Of a stretch of DNA of 64,000 nt, positions 19,217-29,111 are shown piece after piece; positions within the stretch are counted from its first letter, which is position 1; each line of letters begins with the position of its first letter. The notes under the pieces are model-generated. The model had not been told where the DNA came from. It did no database searches and was given only the letters and a program-made list of their open reading frames with translations. A program made the translations under genes and the position numbers. Source of the stretch: Acinetobacter sp. WU_MDCI_Axc73. GTDB taxonomy: Bacteria > Pseudomonadota > Gammaproteobacteria > Pseudomonadales > Moraxellaceae. Location of the stretch: NCBI RefSeq assembly GCF_025562455.1, contig NZ_JAHPRO010000014.1, positions 1 through 64,000 of the forward strand, read 5' to 3'.

Positions 19217-21508
19217 TTAGACCGATAAACGATTGGATTTGACCATATCGCCCAAACCATGCTTTTTGAAATAATATTCCATCCAACTCTTAACCATCAA
19301 TGGATTATTCATTTTAACGACTTCGCTCAGTAACGTTTCTGCATCACTCATTGGTACATGGCAAATTGCCTTGCGGACACGTAAAATATTACTCGAACTC
19401 ATGGATAATGTGTTGAAACCCATTGCCATGAGTAAGATTGCGGAGAAAGGATCTCCTGCCATTTCACCACAAATACTGACGGGTTTTTCATATTTATGGC
19501 ATTCTTTCACCAGACGTTGTAAAGCACGTAATACCGATGGATGAAAGTGTGAATACACGCTGGACACCCGTGGATTATTACGGTCGACTGCCAGTAGATA
19601 TTGAATCAGGTCGTTTGAACCTACAGAGAAAAAGTCAACCAATTCTGAAAACTCATCAATCTGCAACAGCACGCTTGGCACTTCGACCATGATCCCAATT
19701 TTGGGTTTGGTGATTTTAACCTGTTCTTCTTCCTGAACTGCGATCCAGTCGCGTTCCAATAAATACAAAACTTCTTCGACTTCGCTAACGCTCGTCACCA
19801 TTGGCAATAAAATATGCAAATTATTTAAGCCAATGCTCGCTTTGAGCATGGCACGAACCTGCGTCGAAAAAATCTCTGGATGATCCAGTGTAAAGCGTAA
19901 ACCACGCCAACCCAGGGCTGAGTTTTCTTCCTCAATACTAAAATAAGGTAAGTCTTTATCTGCCCCAATGTCGAGTGTACGCATGGTCACAGGTTTATTT
20001 GCAAAGTGACTGAGTTGCTGTCGGTACATGGCGCGTTGTTCCTCTTCACCAGGGAAGCGATCACGCAACATAAATGGAATTTCACTACGGTACAAACCCA
20101 CGCCTTTGGCACCGCGTTGAACGCCACGAACCACATCAATCATTAAGCCTGTATTGACATACAAACGAACTGCGACACCATCAGGTGTAATTGCATCACG
20201 GGTTTCGTACTGTTTTAAATCTTTAGCGATTTGTTCTTCTTCTTTTTGAATCTCTTTATAACGTTGGCGCATTCGTCGTGGGGGATTGATAAAAACCCGC
20301 CCTTGATAGGCATCGACAATCATCTCTGCATCATCAAGCGTATTAATCGGCAGTTCAGTGACGCCAACCACAGTTGGAATGCCCAAGGCACGTGCCACAA
20401 TCACCATATGTGAATTTGCCGCACCTTCTGTGGTGACAATGGCTGCAATATTATCGACAGGCAATTCTACCAGTGCGGCTGTGCTGATTTCTTCTCCGAT
20501 AATAATACTGTCTGGGCTAATTTCACGATGACTGGAATCGGCTTCCTGTAGTGAGGCCAAAATCCGTCGCCCAAGATCTTTCAAATCCGAAACGCGTTCA
20601 CGCAGATAATCATCTTCCATTTGCGCAAACAGATTGATGTGTTTATCAATCACACGGCGTACCGCACCTTGTGCCCAGTTTCCTGCTCGAATCAGTTCTT
20701 TAATCTCAGCAGGCAGCGCATTTTCATCCAGCATCCGTAAAAATACGCTAAAGAGTGCACGTTCCTCTGACATGAGTGAGTCTTGCATCTTTTCATCAAG
20801 CGACTGTATTTCAGTGCGTACTGAAAGAATAGCTTGATCCAAGAGCTGTAATTCGTCACTGATGTCTTCGGCTTCACGATCAGGAACGGCTGCCAAGTCC
20901 GCAGGTGGATAAAGCACAATCGCTCGACCTAAGGCAATGCCACCTGCACCAGATACTCCTTGAAAGGTTTTATAGGCAGCACCAGAGGTCGGTTTGCGAA
21001 ATACATCAATATTACCCACCGCATGGGCATGTGCAATTACCCCTGAAAGTTGGGCACATAAAGTCACGAGAAATGACTCAGCGGCTTCGCTGAAATCTTG
21101 AGGTTCTTTATTTTGAACGACCAATACCCCCATCACCTTACGGCGATACATGACGGGTACGCCAAGAAATGAGTGATAAATTTCTTCACCTGTTTCAGGT
21201 AAATAGGCAAAGCGTTCGTGTTTTGAGGCATTTTCCAGATTGACAATTTCTTCGCGCTGTCCGACTAGACCGACTAAACCTTCACCGACATGCAGTGAGA
21301 CATGACCGACCGAATCGGGATTTAAACCTTTTGATGCCATGAGCAGATAGCGTTGATTCCGCTCATCAAGTAGATAAACTGAACAGACATCGACTTTCAT
21401 GGCTTCGGCAACCTGATTGACCATAATGTCCAAAGATTCATGCAAACTCACCGACGCATTGATCTCCTGAACAATCCGTCTTAAAGTGTCGAGTTGCATG
21501 TTTGACAT
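19217..21508 (-). CDS. ptsP: phosphoenolpyruvate-protein phosphotransferase PtsP (enzyme I-Ntr)
   Basis: A 763-aa first enzyme of the nitrogen-related PTS; it takes phosphate from PEP and hands it to NPr (PtsO). An N-terminal GAF domain (about residues 15-160) senses a small ligand. The PEP-utilising N-terminal domain, the mobile phosphohistidine domain (active His in GAANSHMVIVARALGIP) and the C-terminal PEP-binding barrel (with GSNDLIQY and SICGEMAGDP) follow. The ATG at 21508 has GGAG upstream; an extension to a TTG at 21523 lies inside that site. It lies 69 nt after rppH, the usual operon. Confidence 0.94.
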   Translation of the reverse strand: MSNMQLDTLRRIVQEINASVSLHESLDIMVNQVAEAMKVDVCSVYLLDERNQRYLLMASKGLNPDSVGHVSLHVGEGLVGLVGQREEIVNLENASKHERFAYLPETGEEIYHSFLGVPVMYRRKVMGVLVVQNKEPQDFSEAAESFLVTLCAQLSGVIAHAHAVGNIDVFRKPTSGAAYKTFQGVSGAGGIALGRAIVLYPPADLAAVPDREAEDISDELQLLDQAILSVRTEIQSLDEKMQDSLMSEERALFSVFLRMLDENALPAEIKELIRAGNWAQGAVRRVIDKHINLFAQMEDDYLRERVSDLKDLGRRILASLQEADSSHREISPDSIIIGEEISTAALVELPVDNIAAIVTTEGAANSHMVIVARALGIPTVVGVTELPINTLDDAEMIVDAYQGRVFINPPRRMRQRYKEIQKEEEQIAKDLKQYETRDAITPDGVAVRLYVNTGLMIDVVRGVQRGAKGVGLYRSEIPFMLRDRFPGEEEQRAMYRQQLSHFANKPVTMRTLDIGADKDLPYFSIEEENSALGWRGLRFTLDHPEIFSTQVRAMLKASIGLNNLHILLPMVTSVSEVEEVLYLLERDWIAVQEEEQVKITKPKIGIMVEVPSVLLQIDEFSELVDFFSVGSNDLIQYLLAVDRNNPRVSSVYSHFHPSVLRALQRLVKECHKYEKPVSICGEMAGDPFSAILLMAMGFNTLSMSSSNILRVRKAICHVPMSDAETLLSEVVKMNNPLMVKSWMEYYFKKHGLGDMVKSNRLSV

Positions 21509-21577
21509 GAATATATGCTCCAAAAAATAAATCGCGCTTAGTGATGTTATAACAGCACTCAGTCAAAAAATCACTTG

Positions 21578-22078
21578 CTAAAGAAGTGATTTTTCAGTCG
21601 ATTGTTGTTGCGGCAATAACATGCATAATTCCATCATGGCTCTGCGGTAAACATCGCGTTTGAAGTTCACCACCTGACCAAGTGGATACCAATAGCTGAC
21701 CCATTGCCATTCATCAAACTCGGCAGGGTCAGACAGGTCTAACTGAATATTGCCCACAGAAGCGGTGAGTTTCAGTAAAAACCATTTTTGTTTTTGTCCG
21801 ATGCATACAGGATCTGAGTCCGGTCGAATGTATCGGTGTGGCAAACGATAACGCAGCCAACCTTTGGTTTGCGCAATAATCTGGACATGTTCAGGCAAGA
21901 GGCCGACTTCTTCTCTCAGCTCACGGTAAAGTGCCTGTTCGGGGGTTTCTCCAAACTGGATTCCTCCTTGTGGAAATTGCCAAGCATTGTGACCAATGCG
22001 TTTTGCCCATAAAACCTGTCCGTTATCGTTTGCCAAAATGATCCCGACATTGGGTCGGAAACCTTCAGAGTCGATCAT
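21578..22078 (-). CDS. rppH: RNA pyrophosphohydrolase RppH
   Basis: A 166-aa Nudix enzyme that removes 5' pyrophosphate from mRNA and so triggers RNase E-dependent decay. The Nudix box [22 protein letters not shown] is at about residues 38-59 with REEVG intact. The N-terminus [15 protein letters not shown] and the sequence WQFPQGG are the RppH hallmarks that separate it from other Nudix proteins. First gene of the rppH-ptsP operon. Confidence 0.95.
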   Translation of the reverse strand: MIDSEGFRPNVGIILANDNGQVLWAKRIGHNAWQFPQGGIQFGETPEQALYRELREEVGLLPEHVQIIAQTKGWLRYRLPHRYIRPDSDPVCIGQKQKWFLLKLTASVGNIQLDLSDPAEFDEWQWVSYWYPLGQVVNFKRDVYRRAMMELCMLLPQQQSTEKSLL

Positions 22079-22261
22079 TTGGCTACCTAAATTTTATCAA
22101 TATCGTTGACTTTGAAATCGGGGGCGGTCACTCTTGAAGCCCAGCACGAAAAGATCAAAGTAAAATGCATTAAAATTGCTATGATCTTAACGAATTTCTA
22201 TCGACTAGCGGAGATAGATTTACATTTTTTTTCTTAAATTTCAGTTTTAACGAGTATTTTC

Positions 22262-22915
22262 ATGAAATTGGCTTTGTTTGATCTTGATCACACCTTATTA
22301 AATACAGATTCTGACCATTCTTGGGGAGAGTTTTTGGTCAATGAGGGCTTAGTCGATCCTGTTCATCATCGCCAGATGAATGATCAATTTTATGAAGACT
22401 ATAAAGCCGGTCAGCTTGATCCGATTGCTTATAATGAGTTTGTATTTCAATTTTTGACTCAGCATGATCATGCTTATTTAACCGAGCTACATCAGTTGTT
22501 TATGCAAAAAGTGATTCGTCCACAAATGCGTCCGCAAGGTTTTGCAACAATTGAACAGCATAAAAAGCTGGGGCATGAGATTGTGGGTATTACAGCGACT
22601 AGTGATTTTATTACGGCACCTATTTTTCGTGAGTTTGGGATTACAGAGATTATTGCCACCAATGCCGAAGTGGTAGAAGGCGCTTATACGGGGAAAGTGG
22701 CGGGGTTGCCATGTTATCAGCAGGGGAAATTGCTTCGTCTGGATCAATGGTTGGATGGGCGTCAAGTTGAGGAGTCTTGGGCATACTCGGATTCGATCAA
22801 TGATCGTTTTTTATTGGAATATGCTTCTCATGCAATCGCAGTAAATCCGGATGATCGTTTGGAGAGCTTGGCACAAGAGAAAGGTTGGGATATTCAGGAT
22901 TGGTCGATTTCTTAA
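22262..22915 (+). CDS. HAD-IB phosphatase (SerB-like; candidate histidinol-phosphatase)
   Basis: A 217-aa HAD subfamily IB hydrolase: motif I DLDHTLLNTD at residues 7-16, motif II threonine/serine in GITATSD, and a final SDSINDRFLLE motif. It has an SerB-like helical cap but not the SerB N-terminal ACT-like domain. The gene sits directly divergent from rppH-ptsP. In Pseudomonas the HAD gene beside rppH and ptsP has been linked to histidinol-phosphate phosphatase activity. That assignment is recalled rather than checked, so histidine biosynthesis is an inference from context. Confidence 0.8.
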   Translation: MKLALFDLDHTLLNTDSDHSWGEFLVNEGLVDPVHHRQMNDQFYEDYKAGQLDPIAYNEFVFQFLTQHDHAYLTELHQLFMQKVIRPQMRPQGFATIEQHKKLGHEIVGITATSDFITAPIFREFGITEIIATNAEVVEGAYTGKVAGLPCYQQGKLLRLDQWLDGRQVEESWAYSDSINDRFLLEYASHAIAVNPDDRLESLAQEKGWDIQDWSIS

Positions 22916-22944
22916 AAATTCAATATTGAATATGATGTGTAAAG

Positions 22945-22973
22945 AGACCTCTACGATGTCAACGTAGAGGTCT
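22945..22973. terminator. perfect 11-bp hairpin, no T-tract
   Basis: AGACCTCTACG (22945-22955) and CGTAGAGGTCT (22963-22973) with a 7-nt loop, 30 nt after the HAD gene. It lacks a T-run on the plus strand, so termination is only likely. Confidence 0.5.
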
Positions 22974-23020
22974 AAATAAGTTTAAATTATAAAAAATTTT
23001 AGAATCATTGGAGGGGTAAG

Positions 23021-23257
23021 ATGTTAAAACGGCATAAAAAACCTGCCATTTTAAGTGAAAACAAAAATACATGGTCTTGGTCTAATTTCTTTGGTGAGCT
23101 TTTGGGTGAGTTATTTACATATGCTTTGTTTGCCATTTTAGTGGGTTTGGGTGGGGGGATTTATATTGCATATACTTTTTTGGGGATAGGATCATTGCTT
23201 TTAATTCTTCCATACGTTGCTTTGATTTATTATCTTTATAAAAAGTTAAATATTTAA
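23021..23257 (+). CDS. small membrane protein, unknown function
   Basis: A 78-aa protein with a very strong Shine-Dalgarno (GGAGGGG, six bases before ATG), which supports it as a real gene. The N-terminal third is basic and polar with tryptophans (MLKRHKK, TWSWSNFF). A long hydrophobic hairpin follows from about residue 30 to 75, probably two membrane spans separated by GGGIY. No family recognised. It stands alone between a hairpin and the convergent ovoA. Confidence 0.65.
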   Translation: MLKRHKKPAILSENKNTWSWSNFFGELLGELFTYALFAILVGLGGGIYIAYTFLGIGSLLLILPYVALIYYLYKKLNI

Positions 23258-23365
23258 AATAACCAAAGATTTTCTTAATTATCAAGGAATGAAAAATAAT
23301 ATGGAAGGTGACATCCATGTCACCTGTCATCATGATCATTACTGATTAAACAATTTATTTCTCGT

Positions 23366-25585
23366 TCACTTTATACGTTCCCAAAACGTTACTTCAGATA
23401 AGGTGTGTTGGAACTTATGGGCAGTTTCCCGAATGACAAAAGGAGTTTTTTGTGGCGGGGCAATTAAACGAAAATGTTGATCTAATAATGCATGTAAACC
23501 ATCCAGCGTGGTAAAGTTTTCCCCGTCTTTTTTAAACCCACCAATCCATTCCTCACGTGGCGTATGTTCTTCCAGCCATGTATATGGTGAGGCTAGCATG
23601 AGCACACCGCCCATATTTAAACGTTCATGAATCTGCTTTAAAAATTTACTTGGACTATATAAACGGTCAATCAGATTAGAAGCAAAAATAAAGTCATAAT
23701 CCGTAAAATTGGTTTTCAGATTGCAAGCATCACCTTGATAAAACTCAACCCGATCCTGAATAGATTCAAGACCTAAATCACGTAAGGCACAGGATTTATA
23801 GTCGACTAATTCACCTTCAGTGGTCAGGGTATAACGTAAAGTTTCTCCTTGAGCAAGTTGTACACCATGTTGGATAAAACGTGCTGAAAAATCGATGCCT
23901 GTTACCTGTTCAAAATGTTGAGCTAGCTCAAATGTAGCGCGACCAAGCGCGCAACCTATATCCAATGCTTGTTTTTTTGGTCGATCTCCCAAGGTTTGAA
24001 CGGCTAAATCAACCAGTGCTTTGGAAAAGTTTTTAACGCCAAAATATTCATCGCCATAATGAAATTCGGCATATTGCGACAGCAATTGATCAGTTTCATA
24101 GTGAGAGTCTGGATAGATGGCATTGTGTTCGGAAATCACGTAACGGAATCCTGCATGTTGGAAAAAATGACGTCGAAAAGCATAACGTGAACTATGTAGG
24201 GTTTCATTTCCACAGGAAATCCACGAACCGCCTTTAATTAAGTTATGTCGTCCATCAAAAGTAGGGGTGGTGAAATCATCGTAAATTGGATGAACATCAA
24301 AACCTTCAAATGGATAAATCGGTGTCTCTGTCCATTGCCAGACATTCCCACGTACATCAAAAAAATCGCCATGTTGAAATTGATCGATCGGACAGGAGGA
24401 GGCGCTATAATCCAGACTTAAATTGGAGTTGGCAGGATGTTCATTGAGTTCTTTTAAACCTGCAATATCATACAAACGATACCATTCATCCTCCGTCGGT
24501 AAACGAACATTTAAGCCAGTCGTCGTTTTTTTCCAGAGACAAAATGCTTTAGCTTCATGGTAGTTGACTTCGGCAGGCCAATCCCAACGCATGGGTACCT
24601 GTTCGGTCATCAGACGCAAAAACCAACCCTGTTTTTTTTTGATCCAAAAAGTAGGATGGGTCGCTTGGCTAAACTCCAGCCAAGATCGACCTTCTTCAAG
24701 CCAGTATTCAGGTGTTTGATAGCCGTGTGCCTCAACAAAAGTTAAATATTCCTGATTACTTACTAGATATTTTGAAGCTTCAAACTTCTCAATCTCTGCT
24801 GCATGCTGCCCGTATTCATTATCCCAGCCATAGTACGCATCCCCTTTTTCTTTATTGAGCAAGACTTTTCCCGCAGGCACTCTAAGCATGATGTTTTCGG
24901 GTGGGTGACGACTTTGTGTATTGGCTTGCCAGCTTGGATGTGACTTTACAAAACTCAGATCATGCTGACGAATGAGTACAGACGATGTTTCTAAATGAAT
25001 ACGTTCATGTTCAACCCCCATGATAATAGCCCACCACGGATTTTCCCAATCTATCGGCATGTTAAGGGGAGCATGTTCAATTAAATCTAAAATAAGAGTA
25101 CGAACTTTATCCCGATAAGCTTTAACTTGCTGCGGTGTGGGCCATTCATAATGGGTATCATCCAGATCATCCCAACTCATTTCATCGACACCGACCGCAA
25201 ACATCGATTCCATTTTCTGATCGACACGTTGTTCAATCATTCGAGTTAATAGTAGTTTATTCACGAAAAAAGTCGCAGTATGCCCGTAATAAAAAATCAG
25301 AGGATGGCGTAAGGAAATGGGTTTTTTATAAAACGCCTCATCACTCGTCAGACATTCAAATAAGCTTTCATATGTATCAAAAGTATTTAAAAAGTAATCT
25401 CGTAAAATAGCGCGCATGCTGGCACTGTCATGATCACGTAAATTGGGTGTCCGTAGCAATTTCGGACGAGTGCTGTTTTCAAATGCATTTTGAGTTAAAA
25501 CTTCAGATGTTTTGATTACACAAGCAGATTGAGTTGGATCATCAGTATTTTGTTCGCTGGCTAATTTTGAAGTTTCGGTCAACAT
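23366..25585 (-). CDS. ovoA: 5-histidylcysteine sulfoxide synthase / methyltransferase (OvoA)
   Basis: A 739-aa enzyme of ovothiol synthesis. It couples cysteine to histidine with oxygen and iron, and carries the N-methyltransferase that acts after C-S cleavage. A DinB-like domain (about residues 45-200) supplies the iron motif HERIHLE (HxxxHxE), with an earlier histidine in YYGHTATFF. The FGE-sulfatase-type catalytic domain (about 235-480) has GDFFDVRGNVWQW and NLIKGGSWI. A SAM methyltransferase domain (about 490-739) has ALDIGCALGRATF. The three-domain layout separates it from EgtB. The partner lyase OvoB is not nearby. GGAG precedes the ATG. Confidence 0.88.
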   Translation of the reverse strand: MLTETSKLASEQNTDDPTQSACVIKTSEVLTQNAFENSTRPKLLRTPNLRDHDSASMRAILRDYFLNTFDTYESLFECLTSDEAFYKKPISLRHPLIFYYGHTATFFVNKLLLTRMIEQRVDQKMESMFAVGVDEMSWDDLDDTHYEWPTPQQVKAYRDKVRTLILDLIEHAPLNMPIDWENPWWAIIMGVEHERIHLETSSVLIRQHDLSFVKSHPSWQANTQSRHPPENIMLRVPAGKVLLNKEKGDAYYGWDNEYGQHAAEIEKFEASKYLVSNQEYLTFVEAHGYQTPEYWLEEGRSWLEFSQATHPTFWIKKKQGWFLRLMTEQVPMRWDWPAEVNYHEAKAFCLWKKTTTGLNVRLPTEDEWYRLYDIAGLKELNEHPANSNLSLDYSASSCPIDQFQHGDFFDVRGNVWQWTETPIYPFEGFDVHPIYDDFTTPTFDGRHNLIKGGSWISCGNETLHSSRYAFRRHFFQHAGFRYVISEHNAIYPDSHYETDQLLSQYAEFHYGDEYFGVKNFSKALVDLAVQTLGDRPKKQALDIGCALGRATFELAQHFEQVTGIDFSARFIQHGVQLAQGETLRYTLTTEGELVDYKSCALRDLGLESIQDRVEFYQGDACNLKTNFTDYDFIFASNLIDRLYSPSKFLKQIHERLNMGGVLMLASPYTWLEEHTPREEWIGGFKKDGENFTTLDGLHALLDQHFRLIAPPQKTPFVIRETAHKFQHTLSEVTFWERIK

Positions 25586-25779
25586 GCAGAGGCTCCATCT
25601 TGGCAGACGATCATTTGATTTTTATTTAGGTTCACCATGCCTTGATATTTCAGTACTTGGATATTTAAATCATATTGATTTGTTATTCTTGGGTAGGAAT
25701 AAGGTAAGGCTTAAGCACCAACTTACTCCTATTTGGCTTTAAGTTTTTTTATAGTTCAGTAAAGAGCGGTAAATATGGG

Positions 25780-26670
25780 TTACATAGATCTGAAAGACTC
25801 ATTGTGTAAATGACATTGTACTAAATGAATAAGCGCTTGAGCTGCTTTGGATTGACTACGTGACGGATGCCAGACCATGCCGAGTTGTCGGTGTAGTTCC
25901 ATATTTAGATCGAGTTGTTGTAAGTCCTGATTCACCAGTGTTTTAGGTAAAACAGACCAACCTAAACCAATCGAAACCAGCATCCGAATGGATTCAAGGG
26001 GATTATTACTCATGGTGATTTTGGGTTTAAGTCCATGTTTTTCAAACTCAGCTAAAGTGATTTGACTGGTATAGGTTTGTGCAGAAGGCAACAGACTCGG
26101 ATAATTGAGTAAATCTTCGAGGGTTAGGTTTTTTTGCTGTGCCAATGGATGAAATGGTGCTGCTACAAAGACGAGTGGATCTGTCCAGACATTCATATAG
26201 CTTAAACGTTCATCACCTTGGGGTGGGAGGGTTAAAAAGGCCAGTTCCAAATCACCTGCCAAAACTTGTTCATGTGCCTGTTCAGAATCTACAAAATGCA
26301 CATCCAGTTTTACATTTGGAAACTCTTGGACATATTGTTTTAAATAATAAGGCAGATGATGTAAGCCAATATGATGGCTCGTCCCTATTTTTAAACGACC
26401 TTGCACCTGATCATGTTCATGACTGAGTGTGTAATGAATGTCACCGAGTTCATTCAGCCAGTTTTTAACTCGTGGTAACAAGGAGTGTGCAGCATGAGTG
26501 GGTTGTACCCCGCGACCTGCGGACTCAAATAATTTGACTCCAAAATATTCTTCTAGGCTGTGAATGCGTTTGGTGACTGCAGGTTGCGTAATAAATAGCT
26601 GATCTGCAGCTAGGGAAATTGAACCCGTTTCCATGACTTTTACAAAGGCTTCAAAGGCGGCAAGATTCAT
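25780..26670 (-). CDS. LysR family transcriptional regulator
   Basis: A 296-aa LTTR. The N-terminal winged helix spans about residues 1-60 (SISLAADQLFITQPAVTKRIHSLEEYFG), and a periplasmic-binding-like effector domain fills residues 90-290. It is in the same orientation as ovoA, about 190 nt upstream of it, and could act on ovoA or on the next LysR gene. CysB/CbbR-like residues in the effector pocket cannot be assigned by eye. No target is evident. Confidence 0.9.
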   Translation of the reverse strand: MNLAAFEAFVKVMETGSISLAADQLFITQPAVTKRIHSLEEYFGVKLFESAGRGVQPTHAAHSLLPRVKNWLNELGDIHYTLSHEHDQVQGRLKIGTSHHIGLHHLPYYLKQYVQEFPNVKLDVHFVDSEQAHEQVLAGDLELAFLTLPPQGDERLSYMNVWTDPLVFVAAPFHPLAQQKNLTLEDLLNYPSLLPSAQTYTSQITLAEFEKHGLKPKITMSNNPLESIRMLVSIGLGWSVLPKTLVNQDLQQLDLNMELHRQLGMVWHPSRSQSKAAQALIHLVQCHLHNESFRSM

Positions 26671-26767
26671 GATTATTCACAGATAAAAAATTTTTATACA
26701 AAGGCTATTATTGTTAAAAAAACAGAATAAATCAAAAGATATCAACTCTTATCGTTAAGTAGAAACC

Positions 26768-27682
26768 TTATAAAATATCAATAGATCTAAGCGAAAAATT
26801 GATATGCTCACGCACTAATATTTGCATGGTTGGAATAATATTTCGAATATCACCGCGTTTCCATTGAAAAGCATAATGCAGTGAAGGTAAAGGTGGATTA
26901 CTTTCAAGTTGAATGAGAGCTTTGTCTAGGCCATTTGTCATCCAGCCTTTGGGTAAAAATCCAATACCAACCCCTTCTCGAATCATTCCCGCAACCGCAC
27001 TCCAATTATTACAAGTAATACGCTTAACTTCATGAATATTTTGAGTTAATAGCCAATCATCTAAAATACGAGTCGTTCCTGCTCCAGAAGGTAGGGTAAT
27101 GAGCGTATGTTGATTCAATAAGCTTGTGATATGTTGAGATGAGGTTTGATCGAATAATGATTCCGCAATCATCCAAACAAACTCAGCTTCCATAATAGAC
27201 TGCGATAAAATGCTGCTCTTAGAGGATCGACCTGCCATGATAGCAAAGTCTAGTTCACCTGCTTCTAATTTCTTTTCAAGTATTGCGCCAACATCAACAT
27301 AGGGTTCCAAATGTAATAAAGGATGTTTTTTTTGAGCAACAGCAATAAATTTGGGTAACCATGTCAGTGCCGATAACTCACCAACACCGAACCTTAATCG
27401 TCCATTTAATCCCTTTTGTTCATTTTTAAATGTTGTTTGTAGTTCTATGACCGCTTCAAGTACTTTGCTTGCTAACGTTAATAAACGTTCTCCATCTTCG
27501 GTTAAAAGGGCTCTATGCCCACTACGATCAAAAAGTTGATGATCTAAAATGCATTCTAATTCATGAATTCTTTGTGATAACGATGAAACTGATATATGTA
27601 GTCGTTGTGCTGCTATCCCAAAATTAATACAGGTTGCTGCCCAATAAAAAGCTTCTAATTGTTTTATGGTAGGAGATGGCAT
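26768..27682 (-). CDS. LysR family regulator of the hydroxyacid dehydrogenase unit
   Basis: A 304-aa LTTR with the helix-turn-helix FGIAAQRLHISVSSLSQRIHELE at residues 22-44 split over the usual N-terminal domain. The effector domain follows. It is divergent from the FMN dehydrogenase with only 97 bp between start codons. That arrangement is the classic one for a LysR activator of the adjacent catabolic genes, here the dehydrogenase and MHS transporter. Effector unknown; the transported 2-hydroxyacid is the obvious guess. Confidence 0.88.
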   Translation of the reverse strand: MPSPTIKQLEAFYWAATCINFGIAAQRLHISVSSLSQRIHELECILDHQLFDRSGHRALLTEDGERLLTLASKVLEAVIELQTTFKNEQKGLNGRLRFGVGELSALTWLPKFIAVAQKKHPLLHLEPYVDVGAILEKKLEAGELDFAIMAGRSSKSSILSQSIMEAEFVWMIAESLFDQTSSQHITSLLNQHTLITLPSGAGTTRILDDWLLTQNIHEVKRITCNNWSAVAGMIREGVGIGFLPKGWMTNGLDKALIQLESNPPLPSLHYAFQWKRGDIRNIIPTMQILVREHINFSLRSIDIL

Positions 27683-27779
27683 TGTTCGATTTTTCCGAAT
27701 AACTTCGTTTCAATAATATCGCTTTTATTTATATTCTTATATCACTATAAATGGGTCATGAAAGAAGGATGATTTATTT

Positions 27780-29000
27780 ATGAGCGAAAATAAGCAAGAT
27801 GCTCAAGGATTAGCAATGGCTTGCAAGAAGATGCCTAAAATTCTAGAGGATATTTTGTGTTTACATGATTTCGAGTTAAAAGCGCGTCAGAAATTACCAC
27901 GCCCGATCTTTGGTTACATCGCTGGAGCGGCAGAGGATAATATGAGTCTTGATGATAATCGAACGGTTTTTCAAGATTATCGATTTATAACTCAGGTCTT
28001 AACAGATGTTTCTCAGCGACATCAAAAAATCGAATTATTTGGAAAAACTTATAATTCTCCTTTTGGGATTGCTCCTATGGGGCTAAATGCATTGTCAACT
28101 TATCGGGGGGATGTCGTTTTAGCGCATACTGCACAAGCTGCCAATATTGTTTCAATTATGAGTGGTTCATCCTTAATTCCGTTAGAAGCTGTAGCGAAAG
28201 CTGCTCCCAATACATGGTTTCAAGCTTATCTTCCTGGAGATACATCACGTATTTTGGCTTTGCTTGATCGAATAAAGAGTGCAGGTTATCAGACATTGGT
28301 GATTACAGTAGATATTCCTGTTTCTGCTAATCGAGAAAATAATGTGCGTTCAGGTTTTTCAACACCATTACGTCCAAGCTTACGTTTAGTTTGGGATGGG
28401 TTGACTCGACTTTCTTGGTTATTTGGGACATTTTTTCGGACATTTATGAAACATGGGATGCCTCATTTTGAAAACTCATTTGCCACAAGAGGGGCGCCTA
28501 TTTTATCTGCTCATGTAGACCGTGATTTTTCAGCCCGAGATCATTTAAATTGGGAACATTTTAAACAAATACGCCAGTATTGGCAGGGGCAATTAGTGAT
28601 TAAAGGCATATTAAGCGTTAAAGATGCTCGTCTTGCAAAAGAAATGGGGGCAGATGGCATTATTTTATCTAATCACGGCGGTCGTCAATTGGATGGTGCA
28701 ACCTCACCGATGCGAATTTTACCAGATGTGGTTCAAGCATTGGGTACAGATTATCCTGTAATGATTGATAGTGGTTTTCGACGTGGTTCAGATGTACTTA
28801 AAGCGGTCGCTTTAGGGGCAAAAATGGTCTTTGTTGGCCGGCCATTTAATTATGCGGCAGCTGTTGCAGGGGATGTAGGAGTTGCGCATGCGATTCATCT
28901 TTTACACGATGAGGTCGATCGTAACATGGCCATGTTAGGTGTGAATACTTGTGATGAACTTAATCCAAGTATGCTGATTCATCGTTGCTCTTCAAATTAG
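27780..29000 (+). CDS. FMN-dependent alpha-hydroxyacid dehydrogenase
   Basis: A 406-aa TIM-barrel flavoprotein of the L-lactate dehydrogenase / mandelate dehydrogenase / glycolate oxidase family, which oxidises 2-hydroxyacids to 2-oxoacids. FMN-site motifs are IAPMGLNAL and VITVDIPVSANRENN. The catalytic histidine is in SNHGGRQLDG, followed by DSGFRRGSDVLKAVALGA, the phosphate-binding end. The membrane-loop region between about residues 195 and 235 is hydrophobic (LRLVWDGLTRLSWLFGTFFRTF), as in membrane-associated members. The substrate is open: LldD and MdlB have the same motifs. AAGGA precedes the ATG. The transporter follows 111 nt downstream. Confidence 0.87.
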   Translation: MSENKQDAQGLAMACKKMPKILEDILCLHDFELKARQKLPRPIFGYIAGAAEDNMSLDDNRTVFQDYRFITQVLTDVSQRHQKIELFGKTYNSPFGIAPMGLNALSTYRGDVVLAHTAQAANIVSIMSGSSLIPLEAVAKAAPNTWFQAYLPGDTSRILALLDRIKSAGYQTLVITVDIPVSANRENNVRSGFSTPLRPSLRLVWDGLTRLSWLFGTFFRTFMKHGMPHFENSFATRGAPILSAHVDRDFSARDHLNWEHFKQIRQYWQGQLVIKGILSVKDARLAKEMGADGIILSNHGGRQLDGATSPMRILPDVVQALGTDYPVMIDSGFRRGSDVLKAVALGAKMVFVGRPFNYAAAVAGDVGVAHAIHLLHDEVDRNMAMLGVNTCDELNPSMLIHRCSSN

Positions 29001-29111
29001 AGAATATTTTTTAAATCGTCCAGTGGTAAAGACAGCTTAAATCACAAACTGTCTCATAGATGGGAACTATGGGCTATAGGGATTGTTCACTTTAAATAAA
29101 GGATTATCATT

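Noticed and set aside
23301..23330. Hairpin GGTGACAT/ATGTCACC as terminator
   Set aside because: No T-tract on either strand. Kept out as only an inverted repeat.
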